Positions 44,491-52,371 of a stretch of 64,000 bases of DNA are shown here, in pieces; position 1 is the stretch's first letter, and each line of letters begins with the position of its first letter. Both the position numbers and the translations under genes were made by a program. Source of the stretch: WHSW01 sp963821345 (lineage in GTDB: Bacteria; Actinomycetota; Thermoleophilia; Solirubrobacterales; 70-9); assembly GCA_963821345.1 (NCBI GenBank), contig CAWGDM010000001.1, forward strand, positions 1,488,001 to 1,552,000. The letters are read 5' to 3'. The notes beneath the pieces were generated by a model. It had not been told where the DNA came from and did not search any database. It was given only the letters and a program-made list of their open reading frames with translations.

Positions 44491-45461
44491 CTACTTCACC
44501 TATCGGCACGAGCAGCCGAACCCTTGTGCCGATTCCCGGCCGCGACTCGATCTGGAAGTCCCCGCCCACCAGCAGCGCCCGCTCGCGCATCCCGGTGATC
44601 CCGAGTCCGTGCGCCTGCCTCCTCGAAGGTGAACCCGCGCCCGTCGTCGGCGACGTTGAGCGCCAGCCGGTCGCCGTCGCGCCGCAGCCCAACCTGGACG
44701 TGCTCGGCCCCCGAGTGGCGGACCGCGTTCGAAAGCGCCTCCTGGGCGACCCGGTAGACGACCAGCTGAGCGTCCTCCGGCAGGTGGCCCAGCTCGCCTC
44801 CGGCATCGAAGCTCGCCCGCATCGCCCCCTGGCGGGAGAGCTCGCGCACGTTGCCCGCCAGCGCCGCCTCGAGCCCGAGGTCGTCGAGCGCCGTCGGGCG
44901 CAGCTGGCGGGCCAGTGTCAGCAGCTCCTGCATCGCCTGGTTGGCGAGCGCGCGGATGTCGGCCAGCTCGGCGGCGAGCTGCGGCGGGGCCTTCTCGCGC
45001 GCCGCCTCGAGCCGCAGAAGCAGGCCCGTCAGTGCCTGGTTGACCTCGTCGTGGAGATCGCGGGCGATGCGGGCGCGCTCCTGCTCCTGAGCCTGCAGCG
45101 CGGCGCTCGAGGCGCGCCGGCGCTCGGCCTCGAGGCGCTCGAGCATCCGGACGAACGCCTGGTGCAGGCGGGCGACCTCTTCCGGCCCGCCGGGGTCGGC
45201 GACCGCGCTCAGGTTGGCGCCCGGACGCGAGAGGTCGGCGCGCTCCATCTGGTCGACGAGCTGCTCGAGCGGCTGGAAGCGCCGCTGGACCAGGAGCACG
45301 TTGAAGAGGATCGTCAGCGCGACCGCGAGCCCGAGCACGAGCGCCGAGCCCGGCCTCAGTTCGGCGCTTGGGCTTGCCGCGAGCGCAGCGGTGACCACGG
45401 CGGCGACCACCAGCAGCAGGTTCACGAACAGGATCTGGGTGAGCAGGTCGCGCGGGCGCAT
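44465..45461 (-). pseudogene. HisKA_3 sensor histidine kinase, frameshifted near the C-terminus
   Basis: About 330 residues once corrected. Two membrane helices (about 8-30 and 40-60), a HAMP linker, and the HisKA_3 dimerisation box with DLHDEVNQALTGLLLRLE (His phospho-site). The ATPase domain begins RVAQEALSNAVRHSGA and DDGRGFTFEE, then the frame breaks at about 44612-44625; the rest (AHGLGITGMRERALLVGG, GIGTRVRLLVPI) sits one frame over and ends at 44465. A one-base indel in a G/C run is the simplest explanation. Partner of the NarL regulator. Confidence 0.85.
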
Positions 45462-45498
45462 CAGACTAAGTATCGGCTTCAGCGCGGCGTTGCGGAAA

Positions 45499-45537
45499 GG
45501 GGTCCCACCCCCAGGCCGAATTAGGGGCCAGCCCCTA
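45499..45537. promoter_or_regulatory. Two GC palindromes upstream of the kinase and htpX
   Basis: TAGGGGC-CA-GCCCCTA (45522-45537) is a perfect palindrome; a related GGGGT-CCC-ACCCC lies 24 bp away (45499-45511). They stand in the divergent gap between the NarL-type kinase and htpX. GGG...CCC sites are bound by several NarL/DosR-class regulators, so autoregulation and htpX control are plausible. Confidence 0.4.
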
Positions 45538-45636
45538 TATGAGCCGGCCCCGGCATCGTCAGAATGTCCAGGACAGGTTTCAGCCCGGACGCCTGTGTCT
45601 TGAGAGCCGGGCAGGCATCAAGGAGTACCCCCCGCG

Positions 45637-46497
45637 ATGACAACCACCCGCAAGTCGAACTTCTCGGCCGCGCTGAGGACGACGATCCTGATGGCCGCCC
45701 TCGGCGGCCTGATGGTCGCGATCGGCTACGCGATCGGCGGCATCCAGATCGCCTCCGTGTTCCTGGCGATCGCCCTGGTGATGAACTTCGTCGCCTTCTG
45801 GTTCAGCGACAAGATCGCGATCGCCAGCGCCCGCGCCAAGCCGCTCTCCGAGGAGGAGGCGCCCGGCATCTACCAGATGGTCCGCGAGCTGACCACGCGC
45901 GCCGGACTGCCGATGCCGCGGCTGTACATGATCCCCTCGGACCAGCCGAACGCGTTCGCGACCGGCCGCAGCCCGAATCATTCCGCGGTCGCGGTGACCA
46001 GCGGGATCACCAAGCTGCTCTCCGAGGACGAGCTGCGTGGCGTGATCTCCCACGAGCTCGCCCATATCAGCAACCGCGACATCCTCACCCAGTCCGTCGC
46101 CTCGGCGATCGGCGCGATGATCACCTACCTGGCGTACTTCGCCCTCTGGTTCGGTGGTGACGACGATTCGCCGATCGGGCTGATCGGCAGCCTGGCGATG
46201 GTGCTGTTGGCCCCGATCGCCGCCTCGCTGATCCAGCTCGCGGTCTCGCGCCAGCGCGAGTACGCGGCCGATGCCACCGGGGCCCAGTTCTGCGGCAACC
46301 CGGAGTCGCTCGCCTCGGCGCTGCTGAGGCTGGAGGAGGGCGCCGCGGCGATGCCGATGCAGGTCAACCAGGCGACCGAGCCGCTCTACATCGTCAAGCC
46401 GTTCAAGGGCGGCGGGATCGCCGGGCTGTTCTCGACCCACCCGCCGATCGAGGAGCGGGTCCGGCGCCTGCGCCAGATGCGCCCGTCCCTCGGCTAG
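45637..46497 (+). CDS. htpX: Membrane zinc metalloprotease HtpX
   Basis: M48-family protease of 286 residues with two N-terminal helices (about 15-55), the zinc motif VISHELAHISNRD (His-Glu-x-x-His), the third ligand in QREYAADATGA, and a pair of helices between. It ends with the LFSTHPPIEERVRRL tail usual for HtpX. A clear AAGGAG site precedes ATG 45637. Degrades misfolded membrane proteins; may be under the adjacent two-component system, as its promoter gap carries two palindromes. Confidence 0.95.
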   Translation: MTTTRKSNFSAALRTTILMAALGGLMVAIGYAIGGIQIASVFLAIALVMNFVAFWFSDKIAIASARAKPLSEEEAPGIYQMVRELTTRAGLPMPRLYMIPSDQPNAFATGRSPNHSAVAVTSGITKLLSEDELRGVISHELAHISNRDILTQSVASAIGAMITYLAYFALWFGGDDDSPIGLIGSLAMVLLAPIAASLIQLAVSRQREYAADATGAQFCGNPESLASALLRLEEGAAAMPMQVNQATEPLYIVKPFKGGGIAGLFSTHPPIEERVRRLRQMRPSLG

Positions 46498-46510
46498 GGC
46501 CGGAACTCGC

Positions 46511-47437
46511 ATCAAGTACTCGGTCGTCGTCGTCACCTGGGAGTGCGCGGGGCACCTGCGCACCCTGGTGGCGACGATGAACCGCTGCCTGGACGGCGAG
46601 CAGGAGCTGGTCGTCGTCGACAACGCCTCCACCGACGATCCCGGGGCGGCGGCGAAGGGGTGGAAGGGGCCACTGCGGTTCATCGGTCTCGACCGCAACC
46701 TCGGCTTCGGCACCGCCTCGAACGCCGGGGTCGCCGAGGCCGCCGGCGAGGCGACCGTGCTGCTCAACCCCGACACCGAGCTGCTCGATCACGGCCTCGA
46801 CCGGCTCGCCGCGACCGCGGTCGAGCTCGGCGGCCTGGTCGGCCCCAGAGTGCTGAACCCGGACGGCTCGGTGCAGCCCTCGGCCAGCGGCCCCGAGGTC
46901 GGTGCGTGGCCCTGGGTGCGCGCCGTGTTTCCGGGCTCCCTGCAGCCGGCGGCGATCCGCGCCCGCACGGAGCCCTATCGGCTCGAGCGCCGGCTTCAGG
47001 TCAGCTGGCTGACCGGCGTCTGCATCGCGGCCCCGACCGACGTGCTCGCCCGCCTTGGGCCGTTCGACCCGGAGCTGCACATGTTCGGCGAGGACGTCGA
47101 CCTCGGCCTGCGCGCGGCCGCGGCCGGGGTGCGCTCGTGGTTCGATCCGCAGGCGTGCCGGATCGTCCACCACGGCCAGGGCTCCTCGACCCTGGCCTAC
47201 GGCTCGCGCGAGGGCTGGCGGCCGACGGGGACCCTGAACTGGCGGGCCGCGGTGCGGCGAGCGCACGGGCCGCGCCGCGAGTGGCTGGGCTGGATGGCGC
47301 TGCGGGCCAACCTGCGGCTGCGGCTGGTCGCCAAGTCGCTACTGGGCCGCGCGACGGATCGCGACCGCGCGGCGGTCGAGGCCGTGGTCTCGGCGCGGCC
47401 GGTGCCGCAGCTGCCGCCGCGCCAGTCCCCTGGGTAG
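46511..47437 (+). CDS. Family 2 glycosyltransferase (no canonical start)
   Basis: Glycosyltransferase of about 309 residues. Contains VVVVTWECAGHLRTL, the DNAST motif, LNPDTELLD and the EDVDLGLR motif typical of rhamnosyl/other GT2 enzymes, then a His-rich HHGQGSS segment. The N-terminal strand begins at ATC 46511 with no ATG, GTG or TTG available; the first usable start (GTG 46568) would delete that strand. Either ATC initiates or an indel destroyed the start. It follows htpX by 13 bases. Substrate unknown. Confidence 0.85.
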   Translation: MKYSVVVVTWECAGHLRTLVATMNRCLDGEQELVVVDNASTDDPGAAAKGWKGPLRFIGLDRNLGFGTASNAGVAEAAGEATVLLNPDTELLDHGLDRLAATAVELGGLVGPRVLNPDGSVQPSASGPEVGAWPWVRAVFPGSLQPAAIRARTEPYRLERRLQVSWLTGVCIAAPTDVLARLGPFDPELHMFGEDVDLGLRAAAAGVRSWFDPQACRIVHHGQGSSTLAYGSREGWRPTGTLNWRAAVRRAHGPRREWLGWMALRANLRLRLVAKSLLGRATDRDRAAVEAVVSARPVPQLPPRQSPG

Positions 47438-47446
47438 GGTCGTCGC

Positions 47447-47494
47447 ATGTCCACCTACGAGCTCCTCGACATGGTCGTCAAGCCGGGGCTCTGA
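47447..47494 (+). pseudogene. Possible gene remnant or tiny ORF
   Basis: A 15-residue frame (MSTYELLDMVVKPGL) starts at ATG 47447 between the glycosyltransferase and the SnoaL-like gene. The sequence looks like the N-terminus of a protein truncated at once by TGA. It may be the remains of a deleted gene or only chance; no ribosome site is seen. Confidence 0.2.
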
Positions 47495-47504
47495 GCGCCA
47501 CCCG

Positions 47505-47903
47505 ATGTCGCAGGCGAACGTCGAGGCGATCCGGACCGTCTACGCGGGCTGGGGGGCCGGCGACTTCCGGGCGGGGACCGAGCTCTTCGATTCCGAGATC
47601 GAGCTGGTCATGGGCCCCGAGTTCCCCGACTCGGGCACCTACTCCGGGATCGAGGGGGTGGCGCGCTACACGCGCGGCTTCCTGGATCCCTGGGAGCGGA
47701 TCACGATCGAGGCCGAGGAGCTGATCGAGGCCGGCGACTGCGTGGTCGCAGCGGTCTTCCAGCAGGGGGTCGGCAAGGGCAGCGGGATCACGACCGAGTT
47801 CCGTTACTTTCACCTCTGGCGGCTTCACGACGGCCGCATCGTCGGGCTCGAGACGTTTCGCGACCGCGATGCCGCGCTCGAGGCCGCCCGGGCCTCGGCG
47901 TAG
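47505..47903 (+). CDS. SnoaL-like/NTF2-fold protein
   Basis: Protein of 132 residues with the cone-shaped NTF2-like fold: helix VEAIRTVYAGWGAGDFRAG, then FDSEIELVMGP, GIEGVARYTRGFLD, and the strand pattern through YFHLWRLHDGRIVGLETF. Members are isomerases, hydrolases or binding proteins; the reaction is unknown. A similar protein is encoded at 57.9 kb. Confidence 0.85.
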   Translation: MSQANVEAIRTVYAGWGAGDFRAGTELFDSEIELVMGPEFPDSGTYSGIEGVARYTRGFLDPWERITIEAEELIEAGDCVVAAVFQQGVGKGSGITTEFRYFHLWRLHDGRIVGLETFRDRDAALEAARASA

Positions 47904-47930
47904 GCGCTACACTTTATGAAGTAATAGCGG

Positions 47931-47948
47931 TAATCCGGATAGGGATTA
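47931..47948. promoter_or_regulatory. Inverted repeat upstream of rhodanese-ThiF gene
   Basis: TAATCC-GGATAG-GGATTA in an AT-richer stretch (47911-47960) just before the rhodanese-ThiF start. The stretch also contains AGTAATAGCGG. Likely promoter/operator; the binding protein is unknown. Confidence 0.4.
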
Positions 47949-47963
47949 GGAGATTTAGCCCAG

Positions 47964-49127
47964 ATGGCGATTCAGATGCTCGACACGGACAGCGCCCGGA
48001 AGGAGATCGACGCCGGCGCGAAGCTGATCGACGTCCGCGAGCAGCACGAGTGGGACGAGTCGCACATCGACTCCGCCGTTCACGTGCCGATGGGCGAGCT
48101 GGTCGAGCGCCTCGACGAGGTCGCCCCCGACACCTCCGAGCGCCTGCTGCTGTACTGCCGGACCGACAACCGCTCGGCGAAGATGGCCGCCGAGCTCGCC
48201 TCGCTCGGCTACGACGACCTGGTCGTGGTCGAGGGCGGGATCGTCGCCTGGGAGGACGCCGGGCTGCCGACCGCGAACGGCTCCGGGCTGAGCAAGGAGC
48301 AGCGGATGCGCTACTCCCGCCACACCCTGCTCGCCGAGGTAGGCGTCGAGGGCCAGCTGAAGCTGCTCAACTCGAAGGTGCTGCTGCTCGGCGCCGGGGG
48401 CCTCGGGGCGCCGACCGCGCTCTACCTGGCCGCCGCGGGCGTCGGCACGATCGGGATCATCGACGACGACGTCGTCGACGAGTCCAACCTGCAACGCCAG
48501 GTGATCCACAACACCGAGCGCGTCGGGATCGCGAAGACGACCTCGGCCAAGATGACGATCGAGGCGCTCAACCCCGACGTCGAGGTGATCGAGCACAACA
48601 CCCGGCTCGACTCCGCCAACATCCTCGAGCTGATCGAGCCCTACGACGTGATCGTCGACGGCGCCGACAACTTCCCCACCCGCTATCTGCTCAACGACGC
48701 CTCGGTGCGGCTGCGAAAGCCGGTCGTCTCGGCCTCGATCCTCGGCTTCGACGGCCAGATCTCGACCTTCGTCCCCTACGAGGGGCCGTGCTATCGCTGC
48801 CTCTACCCGGTGCCGCCGCCGCCCGAGCTGGCACCCAGCTGCGGCGCCAACGGCGTGCTCGGCGTGATGGCCGGCGTGATGGGCCTGCTGCAGGCCAACG
48901 AGGTGATCAAGCTGGTCGCCGGGATCGGCGAGCCGCTGATCGGCCGCCTGCTGCTGTACGAGTCGCTCGGCACCCGGTTCACCGAGTTGAAGGTGAAGCG
49001 CGACCCGGAGTGCCCGATCTGCGGTGAGCACGCCCCGGAGATCGACCCGGCCGAGATGGGCAAGTTCCCCGACTACGAGCTCTTCTGCGGCGCCCCGGCG
49101 CGCGAGGAGACGCCGGCGACCGTCTAG
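47964..49127 (+). CDS. Rhodanese-ThiF/MoeB fusion (sulfur-carrier adenylyltransferase)
   Basis: Protein of 387 residues. The N-terminal rhodanese domain (about 1-105) has the persulfide Cys in LLYCRTDNRS. The C-terminal MoeB/ThiF/UBA domain (about 115-375) has GAGGLGAPTALYLAAAGVG for ATP, the catalytic region QRQVIHNTERVG, and zinc-type cysteines in CYRCLYP and CPICGE. The usual MoeZ has rhodanese last; here it is first. It would activate the C-terminus of the MoaD-like protein encoded next and load sulfur. Confidence 0.92.
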   Translation: MAIQMLDTDSARKEIDAGAKLIDVREQHEWDESHIDSAVHVPMGELVERLDEVAPDTSERLLLYCRTDNRSAKMAAELASLGYDDLVVVEGGIVAWEDAGLPTANGSGLSKEQRMRYSRHTLLAEVGVEGQLKLLNSKVLLLGAGGLGAPTALYLAAAGVGTIGIIDDDVVDESNLQRQVIHNTERVGIAKTTSAKMTIEALNPDVEVIEHNTRLDSANILELIEPYDVIVDGADNFPTRYLLNDASVRLRKPVVSASILGFDGQISTFVPYEGPCYRCLYPVPPPPELAPSCGANGVLGVMAGVMGLLQANEVIKLVAGIGEPLIGRLLLYESLGTRFTELKVKRDPECPICGEHAPEIDPAEMGKFPDYELFCGAPAREETPATV

Positions 49128-49155
49128 CCGGCGTCCGCCCGATAGGTTTCCGCCG

Positions 49156-49437
49156 ATGCCGACCGTGAAGATCCCCCCGGTGCTGCGCGCCCGCACGGGC
49201 GGCGAGGCCGAGGTCGATGCCGCCGGCGACACCGTCGGCGCCGTGCTCACCGCGCTCGCCGAGTCGCACCCCGACACCCGCGAGCAGCTGTTCGCCGGCG
49301 ACGGCGAGCTCAACCGCTACGTCAACGTCTATCTCAACGACGAGGACGTGCGAGTGCTCGACGGGCTCGAGACCGCGGTCGCCGACGCCGACACGGTCGT
49401 CATCCTGCCGGCGATGGCCGGCGGCGCCCGCTCCTAG
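49156..49437 (+). CDS. MoaD/ThiS-family sulfur carrier protein
   Basis: Beta-grasp protein of 93 residues: MPTVKIPPVLRARTGG, YVNVYLNDEDVRVLDG, and the C-terminal ADTVVILPAMAGGARS. Carrier proteins need a terminal Gly-Gly for thiocarboxylation; here three residues (ARS) follow the Gly-Gly, so trimming by a protease would be needed before activation, as known for QbsE-type carriers. Located 29 bp after its likely activating enzyme. Confidence 0.9.
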   Translation: MPTVKIPPVLRARTGGEAEVDAAGDTVGAVLTALAESHPDTREQLFAGDGELNRYVNVYLNDEDVRVLDGLETAVADADTVVILPAMAGGARS

Positions 49438-50366
49438 TAGCGCACGTAGCCGCGCCCGATCATCCGCCCCAGGCGTCGCTGCAGGGTGACAGCGCGGGCG
49501 GTGAGCGGCGGCCTCACGCGCCCGGTCGGGATCCGCAGCGTGTGCAGCTTGCCGGTGGTCACGTCGGTGATCTGGCGGAAGAAGATCTTGCCGCGGGCGA
49601 AGTCGCTGCGAAACGGCGTCAGGTAGCTGCAGCCGTCGAAGTAGCAGTGGGTGACCTGGCTCTTGCGGGTGTGATCGGGGTTGCGCACCGGCTCGCCGCC
49701 GTGGAGCAGGTTCGCCGCCCAGATCAGCGCCTGGCCGCGCTTCAGGTAGCCGAGCTCCTTGGTCAGCCCGACGCGGGGGATCAGCTCGTCGACGTAGTCG
49801 TGCAGGACGCCCTCGCGGCTCGGGCAGAGGAAGTCGTAGTCGGGTAGGCGGTGTGAGCCCGGGTAGTAGTTGAGCGGGCCGTTGTCGTCGTCGACGTCCT
49901 CGAACGCGACCCAGACGCCGCACATGAAGTGCTTCGGGTAGCTGTGGAAATGGTAGGCGTCGCTGTGGGTGTGCTGCTGGCTTCCGCGCAGGAAGTTGAG
50001 GGTCTGGAAGGGGATCGGCCGGCGCCCGTAGATCGTCTCCAGCAGCCCGAGGATCTTGGGGCTGGTGGCGAGCCGGCGGATTGGCTCGGAGACCGTCCAG
50101 GCGTCCATGATCCGGTTGTACCTGCCGCCCTCGTGAAGCGGCTCGAGGTCGCTCTCGACCTGGTCGGCGAACGAGTCGAAGTCGTCGATCCCGAGGTCGT
50201 CGAGGATCACGTAGCCGTTCTCGGCGAACGAGCGCACGATCGCCTCGGTCTCCGGATCGAGCCCGCGCTCGGCGATCTCCCGCTCGAATCCGGGGGACAG
50301 GAACCACGGCCCGCCAAGGTAGGGGACCTGATCCACCCCCAACGGTGTCGCCGCCTCGGTCGACAT
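49434..50366 (-). CDS. Phytanoyl-CoA dioxygenase (PhyH)-family protein
   Basis: Fe(II)/2-oxoglutarate-type oxygenase of 310 residues with the ligand triad His-x-Asp in THSDAYHFHS and the distal His in ANLLHGGEPV. The 2-oxoglutarate-contact Arg is probably in the RSDFARGK or NPDHTRKSQVTHCYF region. Cytoplasmic. ATG 50366 gives a natural start (MSTEAATPLGVDQ). Substrate unknown; could modify a sugar or lipid of the neighbouring surface-glycan pathway. Confidence 0.88.
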   Translation of the reverse strand: MSTEAATPLGVDQVPYLGGPWFLSPGFEREIAERGLDPETEAIVRSFAENGYVILDDLGIDDFDSFADQVESDLEPLHEGGRYNRIMDAWTVSEPIRRLATSPKILGLLETIYGRRPIPFQTLNFLRGSQQHTHSDAYHFHSYPKHFMCGVWVAFEDVDDDNGPLNYYPGSHRLPDYDFLCPSREGVLHDYVDELIPRVGLTKELGYLKRGQALIWAANLLHGGEPVRNPDHTRKSQVTHCYFDGCSYLTPFRSDFARGKIFFRQITDVTTGKLHTLRIPTGRVRPPLTARAVTLQRRLGRMIGRGYVRY

Positions 50367-50420
50367 CGGGCGCAAGGATACGCGAGCCCCGGGGGCTGGA
50401 AGGCCGGTAGCGTTGCCGCG

Positions 50421-51170
50421 ATGCTGGAACGGCTGGCCAAGTGGTCGGATTCGCACGAGCTCACCCGTCGTGGGCGCCGCCGCCTGCTCGACGCGCCGGT
50501 GGTCTCGCAGGCCGTCTCGGCCTTCGACCGCAGGCGCCTGCGCCGGATCGAGAGGGAGGGGGCGGCCGACGAGCGCTCCAAGGAGCGCTGGCGCGAGGCC
50601 TCGCCGGGACTCGGCCTGACCTGGGGCGAGCAGGTCTCGGGTGAGCCGGCGGTCGAGGCCGCGGCCCGCCACGGGGTCTTCGGCCCCGAGCGGACCGTGC
50701 TCGAGGTCGGCCCGGGCTACGGGCGCATCCTCGACGCGGCGCTGCGCCGCAAGGTCGACTTTCGCCGCTACCTCGGCCTCGACCTGTCGGCGGCCAACGT
50801 CGCCCACCTGCGCGAACGCTTCGACGACCCGCGGGTGGAGATCATCCAGGGCGACGCCGAGTCCACCACGCTCGGCGAGGAGATCGACTCGGTGCTCTCG
50901 TTCTTGACCTTCAAGCACTTCTACCCGTCGTTCGCAGCGGCGCTCGGCAACCTCGGCGGCCAGCTGCGGCCCGGCGGGCGGATCGTCTTCGACCTGATCG
51001 AGGGCCCGCGCGAGTACTTCCACCGCGACCAGGTGACCTTCATGCGCGAGTACACCCGCGAGCAGGCGGTCGAGATCGTCCGCGGCGCCGGGCTCGAGCT
51101 GGTCGCGATCGACCGGGTCGACCACGCACCCGGCCGCAGCCGGATGCTGGTCGTCGCCGCTAAGCCCTAG
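50421..51170 (+). CDS. SAM-dependent methyltransferase
   Basis: Protein of 249 residues with a class I methyltransferase core: VLEVGPGYGRILDAAL (motif I), YLGLDLSAANVAHL (motif II), a QGDAE acidic turn and LRPGGRIVFDLIEG (motif IV-VI). An Arg-rich helical N-terminus of about 85 residues precedes it. Divergent from the PhyH gene; both may act on surface-glycan building blocks (inference). Confidence 0.9.
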   Translation: MLERLAKWSDSHELTRRGRRRLLDAPVVSQAVSAFDRRRLRRIEREGAADERSKERWREASPGLGLTWGEQVSGEPAVEAAARHGVFGPERTVLEVGPGYGRILDAALRRKVDFRRYLGLDLSAANVAHLRERFDDPRVEIIQGDAESTTLGEEIDSVLSFLTFKHFYPSFAAALGNLGGQLRPGGRIVFDLIEGPREYFHRDQVTFMREYTREQAVEIVRGAGLELVAIDRVDHAPGRSRMLVVAAKP

Positions 51171-52312
51171 GACCCGCCGCTGAACGAGAGGAAGGTCTGC
51201 CAGGCGGGCTTCGGTTCCAGCGAGTCCTCGGCGAACAGCCCCGCCCCGTGGCACCAGTCGCACTGGTTCGGGTCGCTGGTGTCGCGCCAGGCGTACCAGG
51301 TGACGCCCTCGATCTTCCAGGCCTGGCGCTTGGCGAGGAAGAGCTCGAAGGCCTCGCGCAGCAGCTGGGCCTGACCCTCGGGGCCGCGCTCGAGCGGGCA
51401 CGGTTGCCGGCATTCGCTGCCGTCACCCGAGGAGGCGCCGACCTCGGTGATCCAGAGCGCCGCGTCGTCGCCCGCGCGGTCGATCTCGTCGTGCAGCAGC
51501 CGCACCTGCTGCTCGATCTTCGGTGCGCGTGCCGCGTAGGGGTGGGCGGCGACGGCGTCGAAGTCGTCGCGCGCGCCGTCGAGCGCGTACAGATCGCGCA
51601 GGAATTCCGGAGCCGAGATCGCCGGCGGCTTGCCCTTGAACGGGGTCCCGAACATCCCGCCCAGGATCACCTCGGCGCCCGGGTCGCGGGCCTTGATCGC
51701 GTCGGAGGCCGCCTCCAGCACGCCCGCGTAGGCGGTCGGGTCGACCTTCGGCTGGTAGAAGGTCGGCGAGTTCTGCTCGTTCCAGATCTGCCAGGAGCGG
51801 ATCGGCTGCGGGTCGACGTCGGGGTTGTCGGCCCACAGGTCGCCGTCGGGCCCGTAGCGGTCGACGAGCGCGCCGACGAACTGCTTCCAGGTGGCCAGCG
51901 CCTCGGGTGAGCGGGGGGCGTAGGCGCCGCAGTTGGGGTCGCAGTGGTCGTGGTCGAGGTCCTCGGCGACCCAGGTCGGGGTGCCGTAGATCATCGGCAG
52001 CGGCGCGATCCCGTGTTCCGCCGCCCCGAGCACCACCGCGTCGAGGCCGGCGAAGTCGAGCGGGGCGTCCTCGGCCGTCGTGTCGATCGCGCCCCAGGGG
52101 ACGACGAAGCGGATCGTGCCAACGTCACCCTGCTGCATCCGGTCGAGGTCCTCGGGGGTCACCGGATCCTGGGGGACGATGCCGAAGAACTCCTTCGGAG
52201 CCCGCACCGCGGTGGTCGTCGTGCCGTCGACGGCGGCACCGCTGTCGCCGCAGCCGGCCGCGGCCAAGATCAGGATGCAGGCGGTCGCGACCGCCGCGAG
52301 AGCGGCTCTCAT
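51167..52312 (-). CDS. Secreted clan-A glycoside hydrolase-like lipoprotein (copy 1)
   Basis: Protein of 381 residues with a lipobox (AAGC) and a TIM-barrel of the GH-A type. The acid/base Glu lies in WQIWNEQNSP and the nucleophile Glu in LWITEVGASSG, giving the Asn-Glu ... Glu pair of GH5/GH39-like enzymes. Near the end is CDWCHGAGL, a Cys-x-Trp-Cys motif shared with the two next paralogues, then KPAWQTFLSFSGGS. It follows the polysaccharide gene block and may trim the exported polymer, as PslG does (analogy only). Confidence 0.88.
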   Translation of the reverse strand: MRAALAAVATACILILAAAGCGDSGAAVDGTTTTAVRAPKEFFGIVPQDPVTPEDLDRMQQGDVGTIRFVVPWGAIDTTAEDAPLDFAGLDAVVLGAAEHGIAPLPMIYGTPTWVAEDLDHDHCDPNCGAYAPRSPEALATWKQFVGALVDRYGPDGDLWADNPDVDPQPIRSWQIWNEQNSPTFYQPKVDPTAYAGVLEAASDAIKARDPGAEVILGGMFGTPFKGKPPAISAPEFLRDLYALDGARDDFDAVAAHPYAARAPKIEQQVRLLHDEIDRAGDDAALWITEVGASSGDGSECRQPCPLERGPEGQAQLLREAFELFLAKRQAWKIEGVTWYAWRDTSDPNQCDWCHGAGLFAEDSLEPKPAWQTFLSFSGGS

Positions 52313-52323
52313 CGGCGAGAAGG

Positions 52324-52371
52324 CTAGCTACCGCCCGTGAACGCCATCAGCGCTTGCCAGGCCGGTTTCTG
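52324..52371 (-). pseudogene. C-terminal remnant of another glycosidase paralogue
   Basis: In a frame different from copy 2, the strand encodes QKPAWQALMAFTGGS then stop, matching the C-termini of copies 1 and 2 (KPAWQTFLSFSGGS, KPSFEAFTEFTGG). It overlaps the last codons of copy 2 and likely remains from a lost fourth copy after recombination. Confidence 0.55.
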
